Part shown: piece by piece, positions 9,756 through 17,842 of the stretch
Layout of the letters: every line of letters begins with the position of its first letter
Numbering within the stretch: the stretch's first letter is position 1
DNA from: a bacterium
GTDB taxonomy: Bacteria; Patescibacteriota; Dojkabacteria; JAKAPS01; JAJZLI01
Reading direction: 5' to 3'
NCBI GenBank assembly: GCA_027459825.1
Contig: DAIDGT010000008.1
Coordinates: forward strand, 1-35,645
DNA length: 35,645 nt
The notes under the pieces: model-generated
Database searches by the model: none
Told to the model about the DNA's origin: nothing
What the model saw: only the letters and a program-made list of their open reading frames with translations
Translations under genes and position numbers: made by a program

Positions 9756-10982
9756 TTATGCCCTTTGTGAAATACCTTGATTTCGCAGAGCTTTCCATTG
9801 TATATATTTATGTATTTGGTGTAAATTTAAAGTAGGGAATAGTGCAATTGCCATTCTTAGTTCTTGTTTAAGGCCATTCTTTTTAGCAATATCAATGATT
9901 TCCATTAATTTATTTCTGTACCTTTGTGTATTTTGGTCAGCTCTTATTCTCATTGACCAGTAAAACTGTGTAAGGTCATGATCTTTATCTTCCTTTGCTT
10001 TTAAATATTGATTTCTTAATAACAGTGATAGTCGTATTTGTTCATACCTTTCTGTTTTTTCTTCCCCCGTGTTATATAGTGATTCAAAATTTGCTAAAAC
10101 TTCTGCTTTTAGTCCTAAATTAAATAATCTCACTCCTCTTCTTATTGTTCTTCTCGTATTGCCAGTTACAATTCTTGCTCCATGTTCAATTAATATTGAT
10201 AACACATTAACATGTTCCTTTATTGCTTCAAATGTTAATACTTTATTTTCAATCTCGAAATCAAAAGCTTCTTCATACTTATGTACTCCTTCATGCCTTG
10301 CAGTCTCCTTTGTTCTTTCTGGCTGATTAGGTCTTACTACTACTACATTTATTGGCAAATATCTAAGGCTTTCTCCTTTCTCTCCTGAGGCTATGTCCAT
10401 TCCTATAATTTGAGCAACTTCTCTTGGCACAAATACTGTAAAGTAAAAATGACTTTCTTTTACAGAAAATGGTAACTCTTGTAATGTTTGTTTAGATATC
10501 CTTTGCTTATCTCCTGCCTTGCGAAGATATTTGTAGACTAGAGGTAGTGTAATTCCTTCTCTTTTTAGCTCTTGCATTTGCGCAATATTCCTCCTTAGCA
10601 TTTCTATCCCTGCTTTTATTGTCGCTATAAACCTTACTTCAGGATCTTCCAATAGTTGCCTCATAATACTTGCTTCATGAGTAGATATGCTTTTTACACC
10701 TTGTAATTTCTTTGATTTTCCTCCTATGATCTCATCTTTTCTTTTACTTTTTATAAGGAGGGTTGTTAGTGTCTCTGCTTCGTTTTTTCTTTCTTGATCA
10801 ATATTTTGTTCTAGTACCCATTGTTGTATTAATGCCTTAGCTAATAGAAGTTTGTCCTCAGGCGTACCCCCTTCTTCTTCTAATACAGAAGCCATTGTTA
10901 TAAGGAAAGATACCTTGTTGTCTATTTCCTCATTCCCTTTATTAGTTTCGTATTGTTGTGATAATATTCCTTCACATTCCAT
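9756..10982 (-). CDS. Cytoplasmic protein with HEGVH (HExxH) metallopeptidase-like motif
   Basis: The 408-residue protein has no signal peptide or membrane helix. The N-terminal 180 residues are helical and charged. A beta segment (FYFTVFVPREVA, then LPINVVVVRP) leads into TARHEGVHKYEE, giving His230, Glu231 and His234 in the HExxH zinc-ligand pattern. Further downstream, Glu294 and Glu300 in LKAEVLANFE could provide the third ligand of a gluzincin-type site. Assignment as a peptidase is inference; a chance HExxH in a helical protein is possible. A TATAAT (complement of 10992-10997) sits 9 bp before the ATG, implying a near-leaderless mRNA. It is separated from rplY by 48 bp and may be transcribed with it. 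Confidence 0.85.
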   Translation of the reverse strand: MECEGILSQQYETNKGNEEIDNKVSFLITMASVLEEEGGTPEDKLLLAKALIQQWVLEQNIDQERKNEAETLTTLLIKSKRKDEIIGGKSKKLQGVKSISTHEASIMRQLLEDPEVRFIATIKAGIEMLRRNIAQMQELKREGITLPLVYKYLRKAGDKQRISKQTLQELPFSVKESHFYFTVFVPREVAQIIGMDIASGEKGESLRYLPINVVVVRPNQPERTKETARHEGVHKYEEAFDFEIENKVLTFEAIKEHVNVLSILIEHGARIVTGNTRRTIRRGVRLFNLGLKAEVLANFESLYNTGEEKTERYEQIRLSLLLRNQYLKAKEDKDHDLTQFYWSMRIRADQNTQRYRNKLMEIIDIAKKNGLKQELRMAIALFPTLNLHQIHKYIQWKALRNQGISQRA

Positions 10983-11029
10983 ACGAAAGGCATTATATCA
11001 TGAGTTATTTAACATTTATTAATTTTTGT

Positions 11030-11983
11030 TTATGGATTTCTTTGTTTTAATACAAAATACATGTAAGTGATGGCGAGATATGTCATTGGTATTGTTACAA
11101 CTAACCCAACTAATAGGCATAAAATCCCTGCTGTATTAATAAGTCCAAGAAGGAATATTAACCAGAATACATTTCCTACATTTCCCTTTGTTACTTTAAA
11201 GCTTTCCTTAAAAGATCTTATTATTGTTGATTTATGAGCTATTATGGGTAGTGGCCATAAATAATATGCGCATATTAGGTATATCCCTACAAAAACTACA
11301 GCTATGAATACTGGAATCAGTAATATTAATAGTAAGAGTTGGTGATATACCACAAAAATTAATGACATAACTACAATTGAGATAAACAATGCTATGTATA
11401 ATAATCCAACGCATATTAATGCAACTATCTCTCCTCCAATAAATCGTAGTATTATATTTTTAATGTTAAAAAATATTTTAAATGAAGCTTTTCCTCCGTT
11501 ATATATTTCAATAGATACCCTGTACATTCCAATGGTGAATACTGTTCCTATACATAAAATTATGACCTCTAATATTATCTTTTTTGTAATGTAATATGTG
11601 CTAAATGTATTTACAGGCAATCCATGTGTAGGTGTTGTTCCTAAAATAAGGTTTATTATTATTATCGCAATTGCAAATGCAGCTATTATTAAAAAGAAAT
11701 TTCCTAAATTCCCGAGGGATTCTTTCCATGCAAATTTTATTGCATCTGACACTCTAAATTTTACTGATAGTATCTTATTTGTTGAATTAGATTTTCTGTC
11801 TTTTGTATTAGGGTTATCTGATTCGTCTGCAATATTTGGATTCCTCCATATGGTATTTATAGATGATTTTCTATTTTCATTATCATCCATTTTAGATGTA
11901 TTTTCTATTTGAGTGTCTTGTGGTGGTATACTCTGTGTATTTGTATCTTCTAAGGGATTATTGTCTGTATTGGTATTATCCAT
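11030..11983 (-). CDS. Multi-pass membrane protein with disordered acidic N-terminus
   Basis: The 317-residue protein opens with about 70 Asn/Asp/Thr-rich residues, likely disordered. Roughly six membrane helices follow (about 93-113, 133-153, 181-206, 211-241, 268-288, 285-308). The layout and the amphipathic stretch SFKESFKVTKGNVGNVFWL before the last helix pair resemble DUF975/glycerophosphodiesterase-membrane-domain-like proteins that are common in small genomes; their role is unknown. It has its own promoter (TTGATT-N16-TATTAT, complement of 11994-12021), 10 bp before the ATG. Confidence 0.85.
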   Translation of the reverse strand: MDNTNTDNNPLEDTNTQSIPPQDTQIENTSKMDDNENRKSSINTIWRNPNIADESDNPNTKDRKSNSTNKILSVKFRVSDAIKFAWKESLGNLGNFFLIIAAFAIAIIIINLILGTTPTHGLPVNTFSTYYITKKIILEVIILCIGTVFTIGMYRVSIEIYNGGKASFKIFFNIKNIILRFIGGEIVALICVGLLYIALFISIVVMSLIFVVYHQLLLLILLIPVFIAVVFVGIYLICAYYLWPLPIIAHKSTIIRSFKESFKVTKGNVGNVFWLIFLLGLINTAGILCLLVGLVVTIPMTYLAITYMYFVLKQRNP

Positions 11984-11993
11984 ACTTTAAACT

Positions 11994-12021
11994 ATAATAC
12001 TCTCTCTGGTTAAAAAATCAA
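11994..12021 (-). promoter_or_regulatory. Promoter of the multi-pass membrane protein gene
   Basis: Read on the - strand, TTGATT (12016-12021) is followed by a 16 bp spacer and TATTAT (11994-11999). The start codon lies 10 bp after the -10, so transcription would begin about 3-4 bases before the ATG. Confidence 0.5.
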
Positions 12022-12023
12022 TA

Positions 12024-14201
12024 TTAAGTAACAATAGGATATTTACAGTACATTAATACTTCCTCTTGATTTTCTAATACATTTAATTCCTTGAGTTTTA
12101 TATATATTAACTCTGTTATAAATGGAATAAATGGATGCATTAATTTTAAGTTTTGGTAAAGTGTAAATACTAACTCTGCTTTTATTTCCAAATTTGATAT
12201 TTCTTTTGTTTTTTCAATATAAATATCACAATAATAGTGGTGATAAAATTGCTCTATATTAAATGCTGCTTTTCCAAATTCAAAATTATTCATTTTTTTT
12301 GAAATATCTTCTATGTGTTTATTGATTTTTGTTTTAATAATTGATTTTTGTGTAAACTTCAGATTTTCCCTTATATATTTTTTATCTTTCTCATCTAATT
12401 CTTCTAACTGTAGTATTATATATCTTGAACTGTTATATACTTTATTAATAAAATTTCTAAACCCTCTTACTTTTTCATCAAAAAGCTTAAAATCCTGGTC
12501 AGGTGCATTTCCTGATATTAATGATAGTCTTAGCGCATCTGTTCCATATTTATGTATTATCTCCTGTGGATCTATGCCATTTCCTTTAGATTTAGATTGT
12601 TTTTTACCTTCCTTATCTAATGCAAGTCCGTGTAAATAGACTTCTTGGAAAGGTACTTTCCCTGTTTTGTATATACCCATCATTACCATTCGTGCTACCC
12701 AGAAAAGTAGAATATCTCTCCCTGTTTCCATTACACTTGTTGGATAAAATTCTTTAAAATCTTCTGACTTTATCCCTCCCATACAAGAGTATGGCCACTG
12801 TGAAGATGAAAACCATGTATCCAGTATATCTGTGTCCTGTATAACATTTCTTCCACATTTTGGACATTTTGTAATTTTTTTAGTACTTACAGTAATCTCT
12901 CCGCATCCAAGAATTTTTTCAGTTATATCTCCATTTTTATCTATTTTTGTAACTTTACCTTCACAATAATATACAGGTATTGATTGTCCCCACCATAGTT
13001 GTCTGGAGATACACCAGTCTTCCAAGTTTTCTAACCATCTTATGTAGTTTTTCTCTTGTCTTTTGGGATATATTGAAAATTTCTTTTGTTCTAATGCCTC
13101 TATTGCTTTTCTTGCAAGGTCCTGTGTTTTTATAAACCACTGATATGATATTAATGGTTCAATAATGGAGTTACATCTTTCACAGATTTGAGTGTTGTGA
13201 ACAATTTCTTCTATCTTTATTATAAGTCCTGCTTCTTGTAGATCTTTAGCTACAGCATCTCTTGCCTCTTTTACTTTCATCCCTTTATATTTCCCGTATG
13301 TTATTCTGCCATGTTCATCTATGATTGATATAATTGGGAGGTTATTCTCTGTAGCTATTTCAAAGTCGTCCTTTGAATGCCCTGGAGTTACTTTTAATAC
13401 TCCTGTTCCAAATTTTATATCTACCTTTGTTGAAGATACTACAGGTAGAATTTTTTTCCCTCCAATAGATTCTATTTCTATTGTTTTTCCTATTAGATGT
13501 TTGTATCTTTTGTCTTTTGGGTTTACTGCAATTGCAGTATCTGCCATCACTGTTTCTGGTCTTGTTGTAGCTATAACTAAATCTCCATATTTGATGTAAT
13601 ATAACGAGGATATTTCTTCTTTATATTCAGTATCTATATCTGCAAGGGCTGTATGACACCTTGGACAGTAGTTTATTATTCTCTTTCCTCTGTATATTAA
13701 ATTATCATTATACATTTGTATAAAGGTTTCATAGACCGTTTTTGTCAGTTGAGGGTCAAGTGTAAATTTTTCTCTACTAAAATCTGCAGAAAGCCCAATA
13801 CTCTTCTCTTGGTTTCTTGCATTATTTGCATTGTCTATTGTAAATTCCATGCATCTTTTATAAAATTCTTCTCTTCCCAGATCTCTCTTTTTGATGCCCT
13901 GTTTTTCAAGGAATTTTTCAAAGACAACTTCTGTTTGTATACTTGCATGGTCTTTTCCTGGGATAAGTAATACTTTATCTCCTATCATTCTATGATATCT
14001 GCCCATAATATCTTGGTATGTGTATCCTGTCATGTGTCCTACATGTAAATTAGCATTTGCATTAGGAGGTGGTAGGGTAATAGTGAATGTTTTCTCTCTC
14101 CCTTTTTTGTATTCTGGTTTAAAGTAAGGTTTACTCTCCCAAAATTTTAGAATTTCTTTTTCGTATTTTTGAGGATCATACGATGTGTTTTTTATGTCCA
14201 T
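12024..14201 (-). CDS. valS: Valyl-tRNA synthetase, short form
   Basis: This class I synthetase charges tRNA-Val in the cytoplasm. At 725 residues it is shorter than the usual 850-950. The ATP-binding HIGH signature appears as HVGH (53-56), preceded by TITLPPPNANANL. PGKDHASIQTE and the CPRCHTALADIDTEY zinc ribbon mark the editing-domain boundary, and further Cys pairs occur in CERC and CPKC. The KMSKS loop reads KQSKS (534-538) in KEGKKQSKSKGNGIDP. DTWFSSSQWP and the anticodon-binding helices follow. The C-terminal coiled-coil arm of typical ValRS is missing; the protein stops soon after the anticodon domain (HPFIPFITE). TATAAT lies 10 bp before the ATG. Confidence 0.96.
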   Translation of the reverse strand: MDIKNTSYDPQKYEKEILKFWESKPYFKPEYKKGREKTFTITLPPPNANANLHVGHMTGYTYQDIMGRYHRMIGDKVLLIPGKDHASIQTEVVFEKFLEKQGIKKRDLGREEFYKRCMEFTIDNANNARNQEKSIGLSADFSREKFTLDPQLTKTVYETFIQMYNDNLIYRGKRIINYCPRCHTALADIDTEYKEEISSLYYIKYGDLVIATTRPETVMADTAIAVNPKDKRYKHLIGKTIEIESIGGKKILPVVSSTKVDIKFGTGVLKVTPGHSKDDFEIATENNLPIISIIDEHGRITYGKYKGMKVKEARDAVAKDLQEAGLIIKIEEIVHNTQICERCNSIIEPLISYQWFIKTQDLARKAIEALEQKKFSIYPKRQEKNYIRWLENLEDWCISRQLWWGQSIPVYYCEGKVTKIDKNGDITEKILGCGEITVSTKKITKCPKCGRNVIQDTDILDTWFSSSQWPYSCMGGIKSEDFKEFYPTSVMETGRDILLFWVARMVMMGIYKTGKVPFQEVYLHGLALDKEGKKQSKSKGNGIDPQEIIHKYGTDALRLSLISGNAPDQDFKLFDEKVRGFRNFINKVYNSSRYIILQLEELDEKDKKYIRENLKFTQKSIIKTKINKHIEDISKKMNNFEFGKAAFNIEQFYHHYYCDIYIEKTKEISNLEIKAELVFTLYQNLKLMHPFIPFITELIYIKLKELNVLENQEEVLMYCKYPIVT

Positions 14202-14211
14202 ATAAATTGGA

Positions 14212-14217
14212 ATTATA
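14212..14217 (-). promoter_or_regulatory. -10 element of valS
   Basis: The - strand reads TATAAT here, 10 bp before the valS ATG. The -35 is poor (TTCAAT at a 17 bp spacing). A leader of only 3-4 bases is predicted. Confidence 0.45.
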
Positions 14218-14317
14218 CATTAAACTTTATATTTATTGAACAAGAGAGTGTTAATATAATACTGGTATCCATACTACTTGTATTTTTACAAAAAGTGATA
14301 TCTTTAGGATTCATTTT

Positions 14318-14346
14318 TTGACAAATTTGAGTAGATGTGATATCTT
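14318..14346 (+). promoter_or_regulatory. Strong sigma70-type promoter of the DUF4143 ATPase gene
   Basis: TTGACA at 14318-14323 is a perfect -35, followed by exactly 17 bp and TATCTT at 14341-14346. The expected start point near 14353 lies only about 5 bases before the ATG at 14358. This also shows that the upstream ATG at 14337, inside the spacer, cannot be the start. Confidence 0.65.
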
Positions 14347-14357
14347 GTAGTTTATAT

Positions 14358-15503
14358 ATGATAAAAAGATTTTATGACAACAAGATAGAAAATCTTATAG
14401 CACCTAATAAGGTTTTAGTAGTATTTGGCCCCAGAAGAGTAGGAAAGACAACCCTTCTGGAATCCTTTATTAATAGAACAAAACTAAAATTTCGTTATGA
14501 TAATGGAGGAAATTTGGATATCCAGGATGTCCTTTCTTCCAGAAGATTATCTTTAATTACAGAATATGTAGGAGATAACGAGCTTCTTATTATTGATGAA
14601 GCACAAAAAATTCCATATATAGGAGAAGCGTTAAAATTAATTGTAGATTCTTTTGATAACATTAGGGTAGTTGTTACAGGGTCATCTTCTTTTGACCTTT
14701 TAGGGCAAGTTGGAGAACCTCTTGTTGGCAGGAGAAACGTTATTACATTATATCCTATTGCTGCAAAAGAATTATTAGAATTATATGGATCAAATAAATT
14801 TGATTTTAATCAACATTTAGAAGATCTTTTAGTTTTTGGAAGTTATCCTGAGGTTATTATATCAAGATATTCGTCTGAAAAAATTGAAATTTTGAAAGAT
14901 TTGGTTAATTCTTATTTATTAAAGGATATTTTATCGCTTGATAATATTAAGGATTCTCGTTTTATTAGGGATTTGTTAATGCTACTTGCATATCAAATCG
15001 GAAACGAAGTTTCATTTTCAGAATTGGCAGGAGAGCTTAGTGTAAATGTCAAAACGATACAAAGATATCTGGATCTTTTAGAAAAAACTTTTGTTATATA
15101 TCACCTAAGTGGTTATAGTAAAAATTTACGTACTGCTATTACAAGTAAAAATAAATATTATTTTTTCGATAATGGTGTGAGAAATGCTATTATAGATCAA
15201 TTCAATAATGTAAAATTGAGAGATAATAAAGATGTAGGTCGGCTTTGGGAGAATTATTTAATGATGGAACGAATGAAAAACAGGAGTTATTCAAAAGAGT
15301 TTTATGGAGCTAGTTACTTTTTGAGAACATATAATCAAGAAGAAATTGATCTTATAGAAGACAAAGATGGTATTTTACATGGATTTGAATTTAAGTGGTC
15401 CGAAAAAAAACGCCAGAGAGCTCCTTATATATGGAAAAGTACATATGCAAATTCTACGTATAAAGTTATTAATAGGAAGAATTATTTATCTTTTATTACT
15501 TAA
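14358..15503 (+). CDS. AAA ATPase of the AAA_14/DUF4143 family
   Basis: Starting at 14358 gives 381 residues. The N-terminal half is a P-loop ATPase: Walker A GPRRVGKTT (24-32), Walker B ELLIIDEAQ (Asp80, Glu81) and the sensor strand VVVTGSSSF (104-112). A winged-helix segment follows (EVSFSELAGELSVNVKTIQRYLDLLEK, about 217-243). The C-terminal domain has the DUF4143 layout, including FFDNGVRNAI and a PD-(D/E)xK-like trio of Asp331, Glu344 and Lys346 (EEIDLIEDKDG, then FEFKW). Members are frequent in small and archaeal genomes, often near mobile elements; the biological role is unsettled. It stands alone, between valS and a transposase remnant, which suggests an acquired cargo gene. Confidence 0.92.
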   Translation: MIKRFYDNKIENLIAPNKVLVVFGPRRVGKTTLLESFINRTKLKFRYDNGGNLDIQDVLSSRRLSLITEYVGDNELLIIDEAQKIPYIGEALKLIVDSFDNIRVVVTGSSSFDLLGQVGEPLVGRRNVITLYPIAAKELLELYGSNKFDFNQHLEDLLVFGSYPEVIISRYSSEKIEILKDLVNSYLLKDILSLDNIKDSRFIRDLLMLLAYQIGNEVSFSELAGELSVNVKTIQRYLDLLEKTFVIYHLSGYSKNLRTAITSKNKYYFFDNGVRNAIIDQFNNVKLRDNKDVGRLWENYLMMERMKNRSYSKEFYGASYFLRTYNQEEIDLIEDKDGILHGFEFKWSEKKRQRAPYIWKSTYANSTYKVINRKNYLSFIT

Positions 15504-15598
15504 TCAATAGAAGATACTTATTCTTACCAAGATACACAAGTATGCCATTTAATGTTTTATGAGAAGAAAATTAGGAATATCTACACATACAAAGTTTC

Positions 15599-15936
15599 TA
15601 TTCTATGGCATAAAAAGATAATGGGTTGGAATTTAGAGGATATTTTGATAAATCTCTAAAAGATAAAGGCTACATTCATTTATTTATTTATCCAAGATGT
15701 CCTAAGATTAATGCATATGTGGAAAGATCAAACAGAACATTGCAAGAAGAGTTTATTAAACACCATCTAAGTTCATTGCATATATCCCTGGATCAATTTA
15801 ACAGGGAATTAATAGATTATCTAGTGTGGCACAATACTAAGAGGGACATATGTCTTTGGGAAATTTATCACCTATGCAATATTGTTTAAAATTCATCCCT
15901 TCCTCCCATATGTTATGGACTCATACACTTAATTGA
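15599..15936 (+). pseudogene. Remnant of a DDE transposase (IS3/IS481-type rve domain), frameshifted
   Basis: The frame from 15614 reads KDNGLEF, carrying the second catalytic Asp of an rve-type DDE domain, then IYPRCPKINAYVERSNRTLQEEF with the third acidic residue, Glu, in YVERSNRT. Near 15845 the frame breaks. The continuation HMSLGNLSPMQY is found two bases out of phase from 15847 to a stop at 15934-15936, the usual C-terminal signature (RPH.SL.N.SP..Y) of this family. A second break lies just upstream, where a stop at 15611 separates FYGIKR from DNGLEF. The first catalytic Asp and the helix-turn-helix part are gone. It cannot encode a working enzyme. Confidence 0.85.
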
Positions 15937-15960
15937 CAAAATTATGTTTTTATGGCAATA
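15933..15960 (+). promoter_or_regulatory. Possible promoter of the vapBC pair inside the transposase remnant end
   Basis: TTGACA (15933-15938) overlaps the stop codon of the frameshifted transposase tail. After 17 bp comes CAATAT (15955-15960), a weak -10. The proposed antitoxin ATG is at 15968. The -35 may have been supplied by the insertion sequence end. Confidence 0.35.
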
Positions 15961-15967
15961 TGGTTTT

Positions 15968-16192
15968 ATGGATAAAAAAGAAAAAATTACAATTAAGATT
16001 CATAAAGATATTATGGATTTTATTCGTTATAAGGCTTTTGAAAGTAAAGATTCTATCCAGAATATAGTTAATAATTTAATTATTTCGGGTTGGTATAATG
16101 AGGGGTTTGATAAAATATTGGAAATTCGTAAAAGAAGTAAAATTGGCAAAAATTCTATATTAATAGATGAAAATAGGAGGATGATGAAATGA
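15968..16192 (+). CDS. Small antitoxin-like protein (probable VapB partner)
   Basis: With the start at 15968 the protein has 74 residues: MDKKEKITIKIHKDIMDFIRYKAFESKDSIQNIVNNLI has the strand-helix-helix pattern of ribbon-helix-helix DNA-binding antitoxins. A basic tail (KILEIRKRSKIGKNS) would bind the toxin. An in-frame ATG at 15944 would add eight hydrophobic residues, but it lies within the proposed promoter. The stop overlaps the toxin ATG by four bases, the usual arrangement of vapBC operons. It probably represses its own promoter, as is known for this class. Confidence 0.8.
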   Translation: MDKKEKITIKIHKDIMDFIRYKAFESKDSIQNIVNNLIISGWYNEGFDKILEIRKRSKIGKNSILIDENRRMMK

Positions 16193-16632
16193 GAAGGATT
16201 ATTTTAGATACTTCTGTTGTTATAAAATGGTTTTTGAGAGATGAAGATGATGTTGACGTTTCTGACATGTTGTTTGAAGATTTTAGAAATAAAAAAATTT
16301 TAGTTTCTGAACCTTATTTAATTGATTATGAGTTGAGTAATGTTATTTCCCTAGCCGTTAAAAGAAATAGAATCTCCTTAGATGATGGTGCTGAGCTTAT
16401 AGATAAGTTTCACTCACTTCCTATCATAAAACATACTTTTACTATAGAGAATACTATTCAGGTTTTCCATAATTCCTTAAATTTAAATATAAGTTCATAT
16501 GATTCATATTATGTAACTCTTTCTGAATATTTTAATGCTCCTTTTTATACTGCAGATATTTCATTAGTCAAAAAATGCTTTGGTGTTATAAAAAATATCA
16601 AAGAATTAAGTAGTTATAAAAAAGATAGGTAA
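16189..16632 (+). CDS. vapC: VapC-type PIN-domain toxin
   Basis: This 147-residue PIN-domain protein retains the four acidic metal ligands: Asp7 (LDTSVVIKWF), Glu48 (LIDYELSN), Asp105 (SSYDSYYVTLSE) and Asp123 (FYTADISLVKK). PIN toxins are Mg-dependent ribonucleases that usually cut tRNA or rRNA and halt translation. The toxin is intact and preceded by a coupled antitoxin gene. Located just behind a transposase remnant, it is probably part of an acquired patch. Confidence 0.92.
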   Translation: MRRIILDTSVVIKWFLRDEDDVDVSDMLFEDFRNKKILVSEPYLIDYELSNVISLAVKRNRISLDDGAELIDKFHSLPIIKHTFTIENTIQVFHNSLNLNISSYDSYYVTLSEYFNAPFYTADISLVKKCFGVIKNIKELSSYKKDR

Positions 16633-16717
16633 TACATTATTAGTATGTTTATTTTTATATTCATGTTACTTATATATAACCTCCCAAACCTGCACTCTTG
16701 TTTCTATATTTATTAAT

Positions 16718-16746
16718 TTTACAAAACTTGATAAAAGTGTAATAAT
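16718..16746 (+). promoter_or_regulatory. Promoter of the rmlA-rmlC-rmlD operon
   Basis: TTTACA at 16718-16723 is followed, 17 bp later, by AATAAT at 16741-16746 (or TAATAA one base earlier at 16 bp). The rmlA ATG begins 11 bases after the -10, giving a leader of about 5 bases. The rest of the 125 bp gap after vapC holds nothing I recognise. Confidence 0.5.
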
Positions 16747-16757
16747 CCTTTTATCTT

Positions 16758-17840
16758 ATGAAAGGTCTAATTACTGCAGGTGGCAGGGGTACTAGACTCA
16801 GGCCGATTACTCATACTAAAAATAAGCATCTTATTCCGATAGCAGGTAAGCCTCTTATTGTTTATGCTATTGAGGCTTTAAAAGACGCTGGTATTACTGA
16901 TATTGGTATAACATATAATCATGACTTGGAGTCCTTAGTTAATACTCTTGGTGATGGAAAGGAACTTGGGGTCTCTATTACATATATTCACCAGCCTAGT
17001 CCAATTGGATTAGCTGATTGTGTTCGTGTTGCAAAAGATTTTATTAAGGAGGACTCTTTTGTTTTCTTCCTTGGAGATAATATGGTTGCTGGTGGTATTA
17101 GTAATTTTGTTAAAGAATTTCAAAAATCAAAATCTAATTTCCTATTGCTTCTTGCTCAAGTTCCTGATCCTCAGAGATTTGGAGTGCCTGTATTTGATAA
17201 AAAAGGAAACCTTATTGGGGTAGAGGAGAAACCTCAAAACCCTAAGAGTAATATGGCTGTAACAGGAATATACATTTATGATAAAAATGTATTTAAAGCT
17301 TTTGAAGGGGTTGATGCTATAAAGCCGTCGGCAAGAGGAGAACTTGAAATTTCTGATGTTCATCAATATCTTATTGATCATGGTTTTAGTGTGAAAGCTG
17401 TTAATGCAACAGGTTGGTGGAAAGATACTGGACAGGGACGTGATTTACTCCTTGCAAATAGACTTATACTCGAAAAGCATATTGATTTTAAAATTAGTAA
17501 AACTTCTTTTATATCGGCGGATTCTGATATACAAGGGAATATTTCTCTCGGTAATAACTCCAAGATTATTAATAGTACTCTCAGAGGCCCAATATATATA
17601 GGAGATAATACAGTAATAGAAAATTCTTATATAGGTCCATTTACATCTATTGAAAATAACAATATCATTCTTAATAGCGAGATAGAACATTCAATAATTT
17701 TTAATGATAGTAAAATATTTCACATTGAGAATAGAATAGATAATTCTGTTATTGCAAATAATGTTATTATTCAGAAGAGAGTAAAGAAACCTAAAGTTTT
17801 AAATATGATGTTAGGAGATCACTCTAGTATAGAAATTTAA
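16758..17840 (+). CDS. rmlA: Glucose-1-phosphate thymidylyltransferase, long form
   Basis: Catalyses dTTP + glucose-1-phosphate to dTDP-glucose, the first step of dTDP-L-rhamnose synthesis. The 360-residue length matches the 'RmlA-long' branch (about 350) rather than the 290-residue short form. The nucleotide-binding loop is ITAGGRGTRLRPIT (5-18), the sugar-phosphate lysine region NKHLIPIAGKP (22-32), and metal-binding Asp107 lies in FFLGDN. VEEKPQNPKS and GWWKDTG follow. Residues 250-345 form a left-handed beta-helix of hexapeptide repeats, recognisable by the NNS.I.NS..GPIYIG pattern, as expected for the long form. First gene of an operon with rmlC (2 bp gap) and rmlD. Confidence 0.95.
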   Translation: MKGLITAGGRGTRLRPITHTKNKHLIPIAGKPLIVYAIEALKDAGITDIGITYNHDLESLVNTLGDGKELGVSITYIHQPSPIGLADCVRVAKDFIKEDSFVFFLGDNMVAGGISNFVKEFQKSKSNFLLLLAQVPDPQRFGVPVFDKKGNLIGVEEKPQNPKSNMAVTGIYIYDKNVFKAFEGVDAIKPSARGELEISDVHQYLIDHGFSVKAVNATGWWKDTGQGRDLLLANRLILEKHIDFKISKTSFISADSDIQGNISLGNNSKIINSTLRGPIYIGDNTVIENSYIGPFTSIENNNIILNSEIEHSIIFNDSKIFHIENRIDNSVIANNVIIQKRVKKPKVLNMMLGDHSSIEI

Positions 17841-17842
17841 TT

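Noticed and set aside
14319-14338. Possible left inverted repeat of the transposase element (similar to the complement of the sequence around 15917-15938)
   Set aside because: The match is gapped and imperfect, and the same bases are better explained as the TTGACA-containing promoter of the ATPase gene.
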